The translations under genes and the position numbers were made by a program. Under the pieces are notes generated by a model that saw nothing but the letters and a program-made list of their open reading frames with translations, searched no databases and was not told where the DNA came from. A stretch of 64,000 nt of DNA from Leisingera sp. SS27 (GTDB lineage: Bacteria; Pseudomonadota; Alphaproteobacteria; Rhodobacterales; Rhodobacteraceae), in NCBI RefSeq assembly GCF_028368855.1, contig NZ_JAQNCY010000004.1, positions 186,001-250,000 on the forward strand. Reading direction: 5' to 3'. Positions 52,542 through 62,019 of the stretch are shown one piece after another (the stretch's first letter is position 1; the number at the start of each line of letters is the position of its first letter).

Positions 52542-52993
52542 CAGTCCTCTCCCCGTACCATCGTAAAAAACTCGACCTTGGTTGCGGCAGCCTTGGACGC
52601 GCGGGAAGTTTTCTTCGCCTGCCGCGCTTGTGCCAGCGGCACCAGCACTGCTGCGCTCAATGCCTCGGCAGCACCGGTTTGCATCAGCGCATCAATCTTG
52701 GCTGCAATCTCCGCTTTCCCCTTGCTCCGGCCTTGCACATAGCCATGGCCGACCGTGCCGTCGGCCAGCGAAAGAGCGCACCGGGTGACGGTCATTTCAC
52801 CCAGATTGAACGGGGCGCCAGAACTCCCCATGCGACCGCGGACCATTACGCCGCCTGCTTCGGGCGCGCGCAGGAACTTAAAATCCGGGTCTACCCCGAA
52901 GTTCTTCCAAAGCTCGGTCAGCCGGGCTTCATCAGCACAAGCCAGCAAGCTCATCCAGCCTTTACGGTCTTCTGCTGAATCAAGGGTATTCAT
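52541..52993 (-). CDS. phnG: C-P lyase subunit PhnG
   Basis: A 150-residue subunit forming a heterotetrameric core with PhnH, PhnI and PhnJ. RKGWMSLLACADEARLTELW and GYVQGRSKGKAEIAAKIDAL are PhnG-type segments. It is the first gene of the minus-strand operon and is divergent from phnF across a 106-base operator region. Confidence 0.94.
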   Translation of the reverse strand: MNTLDSAEDRKGWMSLLACADEARLTELWKNFGVDPDFKFLRAPEAGGVMVRGRMGSSGAPFNLGEMTVTRCALSLADGTVGHGYVQGRSKGKAEIAAKIDALMQTGAAEALSAAVLVPLAQARQAKKTSRASKAAATKVEFFTMVRGED

Positions 52994-53046
52994 TTGTCTA
53001 AGCCTCTTGCTAAGCTGTCTACATCACCTATACAACTAGACAAATG
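52991..53046. promoter_or_regulatory. Putative PhnF operator with three half-sites
   Basis: CATTTGTCTA (52991-53000) and TAGACAAATG (53037-53046) are perfect inverted copies. A third TGTCTA sits between them at 53016. The hexamers start at 52995, 53016 and 53037, each 21 bases apart (two helical turns). A plus-strand promoter-like pair TTGCTA-N16-TATACA (53007-53034) overlaps. This fits control of phnG and phnF by PhnF. Confidence 0.6.
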
Positions 53047-53099
53047 TTATCCGAGTCGCCTTCTTCGGCGCAATACCAGAGTTGTGAAAGTTCCGTGAC

Positions 53100-53813
53100 A
53101 TGGCCCGCACCCCCGTCTGGAAATCCATTGCCATTGCCCTGACCGACGACATCGCGCAGGGCCGCTATGAAACCGGCGGCAAGCTGCCCGCCGAAGCACA
53201 ACTGTCTGCGCGTTTCGGGGTGAACCGGCACACCGTGCGCAGGGCGCTAGCAGAAATGGCTGAGCAGGGTCTTGTTTTTCCCAGGCGCGGCGCCGGTGTT
53301 TTCGTGGCTGCGAAACCCACAGACTATCCAATCGGAAAGCGGGTGCGCTTTCACCAAAACCTCACCCGCGAAGGCCGCAACCCCGCCAAACAGATCCTGA
53401 CTCTGGAGACGCGCATTGCTGCACCGCGCGAAGCAAATGCTCTGCAGCTGGATCCGGGTGCTGAGGTGCATGTCTATGACGGGCTGTCACTGGCAGACGG
53501 CCAGCCCATTGCATTGTTTCAGAGCATCTTTCCTGCGGACCGCTTTCCCGGGATTCTCGATGCCCTGCAGGAGCAGCATTCGGTCACCGCTGCGCTTCAG
53601 AAGCTTGGAGTTGAAGATTACACCCGGATCGAGACCCGGATCACCGCGAAGCTTGCAACTGCAATGCAGGCACTGCATCTCAAAATCGCCGAAGGCAGTC
53701 CAATCTTGCGCACAACAGGCGTCAATGCTGATCCTCAGGGGCAGCCTGTTGAGTTTGGCCGCACCTGGTTTGCCGGCGACCGGGTAACACTCACCGTGGG
53801 CCGCGAAACCTGA
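53100..53813 (+). CDS. phnF: GntR-family regulator PhnF
   Basis: A 237-residue regulator of the HutC branch: N-terminal GntR winged helix (about 10-75, RFGVNRHTVRRALAEMAEQGLV) and a C-terminal UTRA ligand-binding domain (about 90-230). It is divergent from phnG and probably represses the operon until phosphonate intermediates build up. Nearby repeats at 52991-53046 are likely its binding sites. Confidence 0.93.
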   Translation: MARTPVWKSIAIALTDDIAQGRYETGGKLPAEAQLSARFGVNRHTVRRALAEMAEQGLVFPRRGAGVFVAAKPTDYPIGKRVRFHQNLTREGRNPAKQILTLETRIAAPREANALQLDPGAEVHVYDGLSLADGQPIALFQSIFPADRFPGILDALQEQHSVTAALQKLGVEDYTRIETRITAKLATAMQALHLKIAEGSPILRTTGVNADPQGQPVEFGRTWFAGDRVTLTVGRET

Positions 53814-53835
53814 GGACGCACTCCATAAACACTAA

Positions 53836-53862
53836 GAGCCCCCCGCCAAAGGCAGGGGGCTC
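53836..53862. terminator. Hairpin between phnF and tupA
   Basis: GAGCCCCC (53836-53843) pairs with GGGGGCTC (53855-53862), with a further GCC/GGC pairing around an AAA loop. It separates convergent phnF and tupA and can serve both; T tracts are short. Confidence 0.65.
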
Positions 53863-53884
53863 CGTTTAACCAGTTCAGATCAAA

Positions 53885-54688
53885 TCACTTCTGGGCGTTA
53901 AAAACGAACAGCGTTTCCCCATTAATCTGGTACGCGTTGATCAGCTCCTTGGCCTTGTCCGAGACCAGCCATTCTTCAAGCTGTATTGCGAGACCATTCT
54001 TCACATGGCTGTGTTTCTGCGGATTTACAGGAATAAAAGCATACTGGTTGAACAAAACTGGATCACCGGCGAACAACAGGCTCAGCCCCGCCTTGTTGCC
54101 AAAATTCAGCCAACTGGCGCGGTCCGACATGATATAGGCATCCATGCCCGCAGCAGTGTTCAAAGCGGCTCCCATACCCGAACCTACAGCGCGGTACCAC
54201 TCACCAAAGCCTTCTGGCGCCAGCCCCCCGGCCTTCCAGAGGCTAAGCTCCTTCTTATGGGTGCCGCTGTCATCTCCGCGGCTGACAAAAGCCGCTTTCG
54301 TCTCAGCAATCAATTGAAGCGCTTCGGCTGCATTTTCAGCGGCAGCAATCCCTGCATTATCGCCCTCGGGCCCGATAAGAACAAAATCATTGTACATGAT
54401 CTCACGGCGGTGGGTGCCGTTGCCGCCTTCCAGAAACTTCTCCTCTGCCGGTTTCGAATGCACTAGGATCGCATCGACATCACCTGCCTCACCCAAGCGA
54501 ATTGCCTGACCTGTGCCAACAACAAGCAGCTGCACATTCAGTCCCAAGTCCTTCTTGATCTCCGGCAAAAGAATCTCAGCCAAACCGGAATTATGAAAAG
54601 AAGTGGTCACCGCCATCTTCATGTCTTCCGCCATCGCGGCCGCGGCCCAAGCAAGGGAGGCGACTGCGCCCAAAATCAAATGTTTCAT
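53885..54688 (-). CDS. tupA: Tungstate-binding protein TupA
   Basis: A 267-residue periplasmic protein. A signal peptide of about 20 residues is followed by AVTTSFHNSGL and VGTGQAIRLGEAGDVDAILVHSK, the oxoanion-binding motifs of TupA, which selects tungstate over molybdate. It overlaps tupC by ATGA, being last in the operon. Confidence 0.9.
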   Translation of the reverse strand: MKHLILGAVASLAWAAAAMAEDMKMAVTTSFHNSGLAEILLPEIKKDLGLNVQLLVVGTGQAIRLGEAGDVDAILVHSKPAEEKFLEGGNGTHRREIMYNDFVLIGPEGDNAGIAAAENAAEALQLIAETKAAFVSRGDDSGTHKKELSLWKAGGLAPEGFGEWYRAVGSGMGAALNTAAGMDAYIMSDRASWLNFGNKAGLSLLFAGDPVLFNQYAFIPVNPQKHSHVKNGLAIQLEEWLVSDKAKELINAYQINGETLFVFNAQK

Positions 54689-55398
54689 TCTACAATATCT
54701 CCATTCAGAAATGCGCGCGCCTGCGCGGTTTCAGGCCCGGCGAAAAACTCTGCAGCCGGGCTAAACTCGTGGATGCGGCCCTGCAGAACGAAGATCACTT
54801 CATCCGCCAGCCGCCGGGCCTGGCCCATGTTGTGGGTGGACATGATCAGCCGCGTACCACTGCCGGCGGCATGAACAAGAATTTCCTCAATCTCGCGGGT
54901 AGCCCTGCCGTCCAGCGCCGCACAAGGCTCATCAAGAAACAGCACTTGCGGCTCGCGCACGAGCGCTCGGGCCAACGCCAGTTTCTGCCTTTCACCGCCT
55001 GAAAGCATAGTGGCTTGACGCTCCAGAATTTCACCCAAGCCGACACGGGCGGCCCAATCCGCGGCCTGCGCGCGGGCCTGGCGGCGGCTCAAGCCAGTCA
55101 ACCGCAGTGGATAAGCGATGTTTTCGATCACCGAACGCCGCATCATCACAGGGGTCTGGAACACGAAGGCCTGGTGTTTCTGCGCTTCCTCCAGCGGACA
55201 GGCCCAATCCAGGCTGCCGCCATTCATCCGAACAATGCCATGCAGCATCTTCAAAAGCGTAGTCTTACCCGCGCCATTCGGACCAATGATTATCGACGTG
55301 CCTTGTCCCCGCAGGGACAGATCAACCGGTCCTACCAGCACCTTGCCCCGGCGACGCACCTGGGCGCCTTGGGCGACGAGCGGGAACAATTGCATCAC
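54685..55398 (-). CDS. tupC: Tungstate importer ATPase TupC
   Basis: A 237-residue ABC ATPase: Walker A GPNGAGKTT, signature LSGGERQKLALARAL, Walker B VLFLDEPCAALD. No C-terminal molybdate-binding extension is present, unlike ModC. It is translationally coupled to tupB and tupA by ATGA overlaps. Confidence 0.9.
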   Translation of the reverse strand: MMQLFPLVAQGAQVRRRGKVLVGPVDLSLRGQGTSIIIGPNGAGKTTLLKMLHGIVRMNGGSLDWACPLEEAQKHQAFVFQTPVMMRRSVIENIAYPLRLTGLSRRQARAQAADWAARVGLGEILERQATMLSGGERQKLALARALVREPQVLFLDEPCAALDGRATREIEEILVHAAGSGTRLIMSTHNMGQARRLADEVIFVLQGRIHEFSPAAEFFAGPETAQARAFLNGDIVE

Positions 55399-56099
55399 CA
55401 GCGTCCTTCGCTCTCAGTGCGGCCCAGCCAGTGGATTGCCAGATTGACCGCAACCGCCAGCGCAATCAGCACGAAGCCCAAGCCCAGGGCCATTGCAAAA
55501 TCACCCTTTCCAGTTTCAAGTGCAATCGCCGTAGTCAGAACCCTAGTCGCATGGTCAATATTGCCGCCGACCACCATGATCGCACCCACTTCGCCAATCG
55601 CGCGGCCAAAGCCAGCCAAAGCCGCGGTCAGCAGCGCCCTGCGACCATCCCATAACAACGCCTGAACGCGCTGGAACTGGGTCGCGTTCATGGAGATCAG
55701 CAGGTCGTGATAGTCGCTCCACAATTCACGCAAGCTCTGATGCGCTACGGAAGCCACCAGCGGAACCACGATGATCACCTGCGCGATGATCATGGCAGTG
55801 GGAGTGAACAGCAGGCCAAAAACACCAAACGGTCCGGATCTGGACAAAAATACGTAGACCACCAGCCCAACGACAACAGGAGGAAGGCCCATCAACGCAT
55901 TGAGCACCGCAATCGCAGCCCGTCGCATCCGGAACCGGCGCACGGCAAGGAAAGCTGCCAGCGGCAGCGCAATGGCACAGGCAATGGCCAGCGCAGAGAG
56001 CGTCACACGCAGCGAACGCAGGGTAATTTCCACCAGATCCGCGTCCAGCGTCACCAGCAGCAAAAAAGCTTGGCTCAGTCCTGCCCACAGATCATTCAT
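55395..56099 (-). CDS. tupB: Tungstate importer permease TupB
   Basis: A 234-residue permease with about five transmembrane helices and an EAA-like loop near GFGRAIGEVGAIMVVGGNI. First in the tupBCA operon. Its promoter lies in the 289-base region shared with nadA. Confidence 0.9.
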   Translation of the reverse strand: MNDLWAGLSQAFLLLVTLDADLVEITLRSLRVTLSALAIACAIALPLAAFLAVRRFRMRRAAIAVLNALMGLPPVVVGLVVYVFLSRSGPFGVFGLLFTPTAMIIAQVIIVVPLVASVAHQSLRELWSDYHDLLISMNATQFQRVQALLWDGRRALLTAALAGFGRAIGEVGAIMVVGGNIDHATRVLTTAIALETGKGDFAMALGLGFVLIALAVAVNLAIHWLGRTESEGRW

Positions 56100-56274
56100 A
56101 GTGTGTGGTCACTTTCCCAAAGGCCAAATTCCCGGCCGTTCTAACATGGCTTAGCGCGGCTCCAAATCACAGGAGAGGACGCCGGGACAGCCAAAAACGG
56201 CAAACCGGCTGGAAAATCATGCTTCAGATACCCATTTGATAAACAACGGGTTCACTGAGATGCCGCCTGTTAGC

Positions 56275-56294
56275 GCCAAACCACCGTATTTGGC
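56275..56294. promoter_or_regulatory. Inverted repeat upstream of nadA
   Basis: GCCAAA (56275-56280) and TTTGGC (56289-56294) form a perfect inverted repeat with an eight-base spacer, 94 bases before nadA. It might be a site for an NAD-biosynthesis regulator, or of the divergent tup operon. Assignment is weak. Confidence 0.3.
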
Positions 56295-56388
56295 TCCGTT
56301 TCCGCTCACACGCGCTTGCGCGGATGATATGAACATGAAACAACCCCCGCCCAAAGTGTCACCGCAGACGCAACCTTGAGGATACGCC

Positions 56389-57441
56389 ATGTTCGACCTG
56401 CAATCCATGCGGGATCAGCTCGCCAACCATTACGATCTGGCCCCCAATCCGGCTCTGGCCGAACAAATGGCAGATGTCTACGCGCGCATGGACCGCGTGG
56501 TGAACCCCATCGAATGGGCCACGCATGCGCCTTATGTTGCAGCCATCCTGGAGTTGAAAAAGCAACGTAACGCGGTGATTCTGGCGCATAACTACATGAC
56601 GCCCGAAATCTACCACGGCATCTCGGACGTGGTCGGCGACAGCCTGCAGCTAGCGATTGAGGCCACCCGGGTCGAGGCGGACGTGATTGTGCAATGCGGC
56701 GTGCATTTTATGGCCGAAACCTCCAAGATACTGAGCCCGGAAAAGACCGTGCTGATCCCTGATATGGAGGCAGGCTGTTCGTTGGCAGAAAGCATCACGG
56801 CCGAAGGAGTCGCGGAAATGCGCCGCCGCTACCCTGGTGCGCCAGTGGTCACCTATGTGAACACCACCGCCGAGGTCAAAGCCGCTTCTGACATCTGCTG
56901 CACGTCCTCCAACGCCGCGCAAATCGCTGCCGCGATGGAAGAAGACACCATCATCATGACGCCAGACCAGTATCTGGCCCAGAACATTGCCCAGCAGGTT
57001 CCGGAAAAGAACATCGTCTGGTGGGAGGGGTCCTGCATCGTGCATGAGCAATACACCGCCAAGGACCTGCGTGACTTCCGTGAATGGAACCCGGGCACAC
57101 GGCTTATTGCTCACCCCGAATGTCCGCCAGATGTAGTGGCCGAGGCCGACTTCTCGGGCTCGACAAGCGGCATCGTCAAATACGTGACCGACGAAAAGCC
57201 GGAGAAGGCGCTGCTGATCACCGAATGCTCGATGGCCTCGAACATCGCCGACCAGCTGCCCGAGGTGGAGTTTGTCGGCCCCTGCAACATGTGCCCCTAC
57301 ATGAAAAAGATCACTCTGGAGAAGATTCTGTGGTCGCTGCACACCATGTCCGAGCCGGTCGAGGTTGACCCGGAGGTTGCGGACAAGGCCCGTGTCGCGG
57401 TGCAGCGGATGATCGACCTCAGCCAGAAACTGGGCATCTGA
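56389..57441 (+). CDS. nadA: Quinolinate synthase NadA
   Basis: A 350-residue enzyme that condenses iminoaspartate with dihydroxyacetone phosphate to quinolinate. Its [4Fe-4S] ligands should be Cys103 (VQCGVHFMAE), the cysteine in EGSCIVHEQ and the one in CNMCPYM. Start after GAGG. It is three bases upstream of nadB. Confidence 0.96.
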   Translation: MFDLQSMRDQLANHYDLAPNPALAEQMADVYARMDRVVNPIEWATHAPYVAAILELKKQRNAVILAHNYMTPEIYHGISDVVGDSLQLAIEATRVEADVIVQCGVHFMAETSKILSPEKTVLIPDMEAGCSLAESITAEGVAEMRRRYPGAPVVTYVNTTAEVKAASDICCTSSNAAQIAAAMEEDTIIMTPDQYLAQNIAQQVPEKNIVWWEGSCIVHEQYTAKDLRDFREWNPGTRLIAHPECPPDVVAEADFSGSTSGIVKYVTDEKPEKALLITECSMASNIADQLPEVEFVGPCNMCPYMKKITLEKILWSLHTMSEPVEVDPEVADKARVAVQRMIDLSQKLGI

Positions 57442-57444
57442 CCC

Positions 57445-59001
57445 GTGACCGAAACAAGCCGTATCGTCATTGCCGGCGCAGGCCTTGGCGCACTCTATGC
57501 GGCGCTTGAACTGGCCCCACGGCCGGTTCTTGTGATTTCGCCCGAACCCTTGGGCGAAGGCGCAAGCTCGGCCTGGGCCCAAGGCGGCGTGGCGGCGGCA
57601 ATGGCCAATCACGACACGCCAGAGGCGCATGCTGACGATACCCTGCAGGCCGGGGCCGGCACCGTCGACCCCGAGGTTGCCGCGATGGTCACACGGGTTG
57701 CACGCGAGCACATCATTGACCTGACCGAGCTTGGCACCCCCTTCGACCGCGATGCTGACGGCAACTATGTGATGAGCCGCGAGGCCGCCCATTCCGCCGC
57801 CCGAGTTGTGCGGGTGAAGGGCGACCAGGCGGGTGATCAGATCATGCAGACGCTGATAGCGGCCGTAGGCGCAGCCCCGTCTGTACAGGTGCTGGAGAAC
57901 ACCCAGGCCGTGCGGCTGGAAACAGACGGTGAAACGGTCACTGGCATCTGGATCACCCGCGCTGATACCCCCTCTGCTCCAGTGCTGATCAAATGCCCGG
58001 GTGTGCTGCTGGCTGGCGGCGGTTCCGGCGGGCTTTACGCCCATACCACCAACCCGCCCCGCATCCGCGGCCAAGTGATCGGTTTTTCGGCCCGTGCAGG
58101 CGCCCGCATCGCCGACCCGGAATTCGTGCAATTTCACCCCACCGCCTTTGACATCGGCGAAGACCCGGCTCCGCTGGCCACCGAAGCCTTACGCGGCGAA
58201 GGCGCGGTGCTGGTCAACGCGGATGGAGATCGATTCATGGTCCCGGCGCACCCGGATGCCGAACTGGCCCCGCGCGATATCGTTGCCCGGGCGATTTTTG
58301 CCGAAATGCAGGCAGGCCGCCGCCCGATGCTCGACACCCGCCATGCTTTGGGCGCTGAGGTGCTGTCTCGCTTCCCCACCGTTGCCGAAACCTGTGCCCG
58401 CGCGGGCATCGACCCAGTGGCGCAGCCGATCCCCGTTACCGTTGCTGCCCATTACCACATGGGCGGGGTCGAAGCCGACCTTCAGGGCCGCACCAGCCTG
58501 TCCAATCTTTGGGTCTGCGGTGAAGCCTCCTCCACCGGACTGCACGGCGCCAACCGGCTTGCCTCCAACGGTCTGCTGGAAGCACTTGTCTACGCCCGCA
58601 ATGCGGCCCGGGACATTGCCGCCCTGGACCTTCCGGCAGAAGCCGCCGAAGTCCTCCCGGTATTCCCGGAAGGTGGCCAGGAGCTTGACCCGACAGCCGT
58701 GAACACCTTGCGCGAAGTGATGACCGCCCATGCTGGAGTCCGCCGAACCGCAAACGGCCTGCAACAGGCACTCGCCGCCATCGCCCGGCTTGAGGATGAA
58801 CAGGCCGGAGATGAAAACTTCCTCAACATGTGCGCCACAGCGACGCTGATCGCTGCGGCAGCGCTCCAGCGTGACGAGAGCCGCGGCGGCCATTTTCGCG
58901 ACGATTACCCCGAGGCCGATCCCGCACAGGCGCACCGCACCCGCATCACCCTGGATGAGGCCATGGCCATCCGCGCCAAGGTTCAAGAGGAGCTGACATG
59001 A
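57445..59001 (+). CDS. nadB: L-aspartate oxidase NadB
   Basis: A 518-residue flavoprotein. It oxidises L-aspartate to iminoaspartate for NadA. FAD-binding motif VIAGAGLGALYAALELA at the N-terminus, then SSAWAQGGVAAAM, and GEASSTGLHGANRLASN near residue 352. Start is GTG at 57445. It overlaps nadC by four bases. Confidence 0.96.
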   Translation: MTETSRIVIAGAGLGALYAALELAPRPVLVISPEPLGEGASSAWAQGGVAAAMANHDTPEAHADDTLQAGAGTVDPEVAAMVTRVAREHIIDLTELGTPFDRDADGNYVMSREAAHSAARVVRVKGDQAGDQIMQTLIAAVGAAPSVQVLENTQAVRLETDGETVTGIWITRADTPSAPVLIKCPGVLLAGGGSGGLYAHTTNPPRIRGQVIGFSARAGARIADPEFVQFHPTAFDIGEDPAPLATEALRGEGAVLVNADGDRFMVPAHPDAELAPRDIVARAIFAEMQAGRRPMLDTRHALGAEVLSRFPTVAETCARAGIDPVAQPIPVTVAAHYHMGGVEADLQGRTSLSNLWVCGEASSTGLHGANRLASNGLLEALVYARNAARDIAALDLPAEAAEVLPVFPEGGQELDPTAVNTLREVMTAHAGVRRTANGLQQALAAIARLEDEQAGDENFLNMCATATLIAAAALQRDESRGGHFRDDYPEADPAQAHRTRITLDEAMAIRAKVQEELT

Positions 59002-59852
59002 GCACCCAATTCGCCACCCTGCCCGACCTGATCCTGGAACCGATGGTGCGCGCCGCACTGATGGAAGACCTGGGCCAGAACGGCGACGTGACCACCCGTG
59101 CGGTGATCCCGGCCTCTGCCACTTACTTCGCACGGCTGAACGCCCGCGAAGATGGCATGGTCTCCGGCATGCAGATCGCCCGCATCGCCTTTCACCTGGT
59201 GGATGCCGGCCTTAAAGTCGAAACTTTTCTGCCCGACGGCACCCCCTGTAAAAAGGGCGACACGCTGATGACCATCGAAGGCTCTGCTGCGTCGATCTTG
59301 TCAGGCGAGCGCGTGGCGCTGAACTTTGCCGGCCGTCTGACCGGCATCGCAACTCTGACCGCCGCCTTTGCGGCCGAAACCAAAGGCACCGCAACCCGCA
59401 TCACATGCACACGCAAGACCACGCCGGGCCTGCGGATTGCCGAAAAACAGGCGGTGCTGCACGGCGGCGGGTACAACCACCGCTTCGGCCTGTCGGACGC
59501 AATCCTGATCAAGGACAACCACATAGCCGCCGCGGGCGGTGTCAAGGCAGTGCTGGAGGCAGCCAAGGACAACGTCAGCCACATGATGAAGGTGGAGATC
59601 GAGGTCGATACCTTGGATCAGCTGGCTGAGGTCATCGACACAGGCGGCGCGGACGTGGTCCTGTTGGACAATATGGACACACCCACCCTGATCAAAGCGG
59701 TGACACTGGCCAAGGGCCACGTGGTGACCGAAGCTTCCGGCAACATGCGGCTGGAGCGAATTGCTGAAGTCGCCGCAACCGGTGTCGACTATATCTCCTC
59801 CGGGGCGCTCACCCACTCTGCCAGCACGCTGGATCTCGGCCTCGATTTCTGA
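58998..59852 (+). CDS. nadC: Quinolinate phosphoribosyltransferase NadC
   Basis: A 284-residue enzyme that makes nicotinate mononucleotide from quinolinate and PRPP. TRKTTPGLRIAEKQAVLHGGG and HRFGLSDAILIKDNH are its substrate/PRPP motifs. ATGA overlap with nadB completes the nadABC operon. Confidence 0.96.
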   Translation: MSTQFATLPDLILEPMVRAALMEDLGQNGDVTTRAVIPASATYFARLNAREDGMVSGMQIARIAFHLVDAGLKVETFLPDGTPCKKGDTLMTIEGSAASILSGERVALNFAGRLTGIATLTAAFAAETKGTATRITCTRKTTPGLRIAEKQAVLHGGGYNHRFGLSDAILIKDNHIAAAGGVKAVLEAAKDNVSHMMKVEIEVDTLDQLAEVIDTGGADVVLLDNMDTPTLIKAVTLAKGHVVTEASGNMRLERIAEVAATGVDYISSGALTHSASTLDLGLDF

Positions 59853-59860
59853 GCCGAAGA

Positions 59861-59879
59861 GCCGGGGGCAATCCCCGGC
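59861..59879. terminator. Hairpin after nadC
   Basis: GCCGGGG (59861-59867) pairs with CCCCGGC (59873-59879) around a five-base loop in the short gap between convergent nadC and the hydrolase gene. There is no immediate T tract. Confidence 0.5.
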
Positions 59880-59902
59880 CTGCGAAATACGGCCTGCAGC
59901 CT

Positions 59903-61894
59903 TTATAATACCCCCCGCGGAATGGCCTCTTGCCACTCCTTGCTCACCAGCACGTCCTTGTTCGTCCCTTCATAGGCTGTGACCCTGCGCCAGAGGTAGA
60001 AATTATCCCGGTCACAGGTCATCTTGTTCTCGGTATCGATGGAGACCTGCCAGCCGCCGCGCTGGAACTCAAAATTCCAGTCGCTGGCAAATGCAGCCGC
60101 CGCCGGATCATCCGGGTGGATCTCGTAGTGCATCGTCACATGGCTGCCGGCACACATGCCGTGATAGGGATCCACGGCCTTTCCGTAGTCGTCAAAGGTA
60201 TCCAGCACCAGCGCCCCATCCTCGCGGGTCCAGGTCTTGGAGGCACCGCCCGCCTCCCGCAGGATCTCGGATTTCAACACGGGATACCCGCGCGGCGCTC
60301 CCGGATTTTGCGGGCTGATCTCCTCCGTAACCCTGCGCTCCGGCAGCACCAGCGAGCAGCCGTCCAAATACAGTATCACTTCCGCTGCTTCTGGCGCAGG
60401 CCAGACAATCGGCCAGTAAGACGTCGATAATGCCAACCGCAGCACATGACCCGGCCGCAGGCGGTGAGCGCACTCATTCAATTCGATCTCAGCTTCGTAG
60501 CGTTCGCCCGGCACCAGCTTTTCCGGCATCTCGAATCCGTTCCGGCAGGCAAGGTTCAACGCCCTGAAGGTAATCCGCTGCGACACGCCCTCCGGGGATA
60601 CATCGCACAGCCGCGCCACCAGTTGAGCAACCGGCTTGTCCACTGAGAAGGCTACCTTCACCCGCGGACGGCCCAGCATTTCCAGTTGTTCAGGCAATGG
60701 CGCCGTGTCGAAACAGGCCGACAAACTGTCATCCCCGGCCTGATCGCCTGCAAGTTCATTGTCAAACCGCATGCCCGGGCAGAAGTAGCCGCCCGCCTGC
60801 CCCACCGTTGCCGGGCTGCTGACCGCCAATGTGCCGCTTGCGGCGCTTTCTGCCAGCACGCCATCCCCCAGATGCATCACCCGCAGCTGAACATTGGGCG
60901 AGGGCCACTCTGCCTCTGCTGCCCAGCGGCCCTGACGTGGCTTGTTCTGCATGGTCGGGTTGAAATGCTCCTGAATGTAGACGCGGTAGTCCGGCAGAGC
61001 TTCGACCCCTGTCTCCTCACCCTTCAGCCACTTGCCGAACCAAGCCAGCACCTCACCATGGAAATCCGCCGGGTCCAGTTTGGCTATATGCGCGTAGCGG
61101 TGCTCCCAAGGACCGATCAAGGCTTTGGCAGGCACCGTCAAATTCGCAGCCAGCGCAGGCGGAGCATTCACATAGGCATCCGCCCAGCCAGTGATCGCCA
61201 AAACTGGAACCTGAATGGCTGACCAGTCCTCACACACAGAACCGTGCCGCCAGAAATCGCCCCGCGTCTGCTGCCGCAGCCATTCCGCAGCCATGAAGGG
61301 CATGCCTTCGATCCGCTTGATCCAATCTTCCCGCCAATCCTTGCGAAGCTCCGGATCTGAAGGGCGCGACTGATAGGCAAACATTTGGCTGCCCCAGTTC
61401 GCATTGTCGCTTAGCAGACAGCCTCCCATATAGTGAATGTCGTCGGAATAACGATCCACAGTCGAGGCGACCGAAACCACAGCCTTCAGTGCGGCCGGGC
61501 GGCGAAACGCCAGTTGCAGCCCATTGAAGCCGCCCCAGCTGATGCCGATCATACCAATGTTGCCGTCACACCAGTCTTGAGCAACCATCCATTCCAGCAC
61601 AGCTTCGCCGTCGCTAAGCTCCTGATCTGAGTATTCGTCATCGAACACTCCATCGCTGTCACCGGTGCCTGCAATGTCCACCCGCAGGCACGCATAACCT
61701 TCGGCGGCAAAGACCGTATGCGTAGTCTCATCCCGCGGTGCTGTGCCGTCACGTTTGCGGTATGGAAGGTATTCCAGGATTGCTGGAAAGGGTCCCTCGC
61801 CTTCAGGCAGCCACATGCGGGCCGCCAGCCTGCGCCCGTCGGGCAGGGAAATCCAGGTGTTTTCAGTGATGCTGTATGCACCGGGCATGGGCAT
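59903..61894 (-). CDS. CocE/NonD-family hydrolase
   Basis: A 663-residue alpha/beta hydrolase of the X-Pro dipeptidyl peptidase S15 type. The nucleophile lies in IGISWGGFNG (Ser119) and the N-terminal YLPYRKRDGT and AGTGDSDGVFDDEY segments are typical. A C-terminal jelly-roll domain (about 400-660) follows. Members cleave esters, cocaine-like substrates or peptides; none is assigned. It is 125 bases downstream of a CoA transferase gene on the same strand. Confidence 0.9.
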   Translation of the reverse strand: MPMPGAYSITENTWISLPDGRRLAARMWLPEGEGPFPAILEYLPYRKRDGTAPRDETTHTVFAAEGYACLRVDIAGTGDSDGVFDDEYSDQELSDGEAVLEWMVAQDWCDGNIGMIGISWGGFNGLQLAFRRPAALKAVVSVASTVDRYSDDIHYMGGCLLSDNANWGSQMFAYQSRPSDPELRKDWREDWIKRIEGMPFMAAEWLRQQTRGDFWRHGSVCEDWSAIQVPVLAITGWADAYVNAPPALAANLTVPAKALIGPWEHRYAHIAKLDPADFHGEVLAWFGKWLKGEETGVEALPDYRVYIQEHFNPTMQNKPRQGRWAAEAEWPSPNVQLRVMHLGDGVLAESAASGTLAVSSPATVGQAGGYFCPGMRFDNELAGDQAGDDSLSACFDTAPLPEQLEMLGRPRVKVAFSVDKPVAQLVARLCDVSPEGVSQRITFRALNLACRNGFEMPEKLVPGERYEAEIELNECAHRLRPGHVLRLALSTSYWPIVWPAPEAAEVILYLDGCSLVLPERRVTEEISPQNPGAPRGYPVLKSEILREAGGASKTWTREDGALVLDTFDDYGKAVDPYHGMCAGSHVTMHYEIHPDDPAAAAFASDWNFEFQRGGWQVSIDTENKMTCDRDNFYLWRRVTAYEGTNKDVLVSKEWQEAIPRGVL

Positions 61895-62019
61895 TTCCTT
61901 TGACTGTTGTTTGCGTCCGCCTTTGCCCGCACCTTCGCCAAATCCGCGCCTGCTGCAAAGTGAGCGTTCCTGCGCGAATGTAAGCGAGTTTACGCGCGTT
62001 CAGGTCTTAACCGCGCAAG

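Noticed and set aside
56650-58137. 495-codon frame antisense to nadA/nadB
   Set aside because: It is the complementary strand of nadA and nadB and has no protein-like features.
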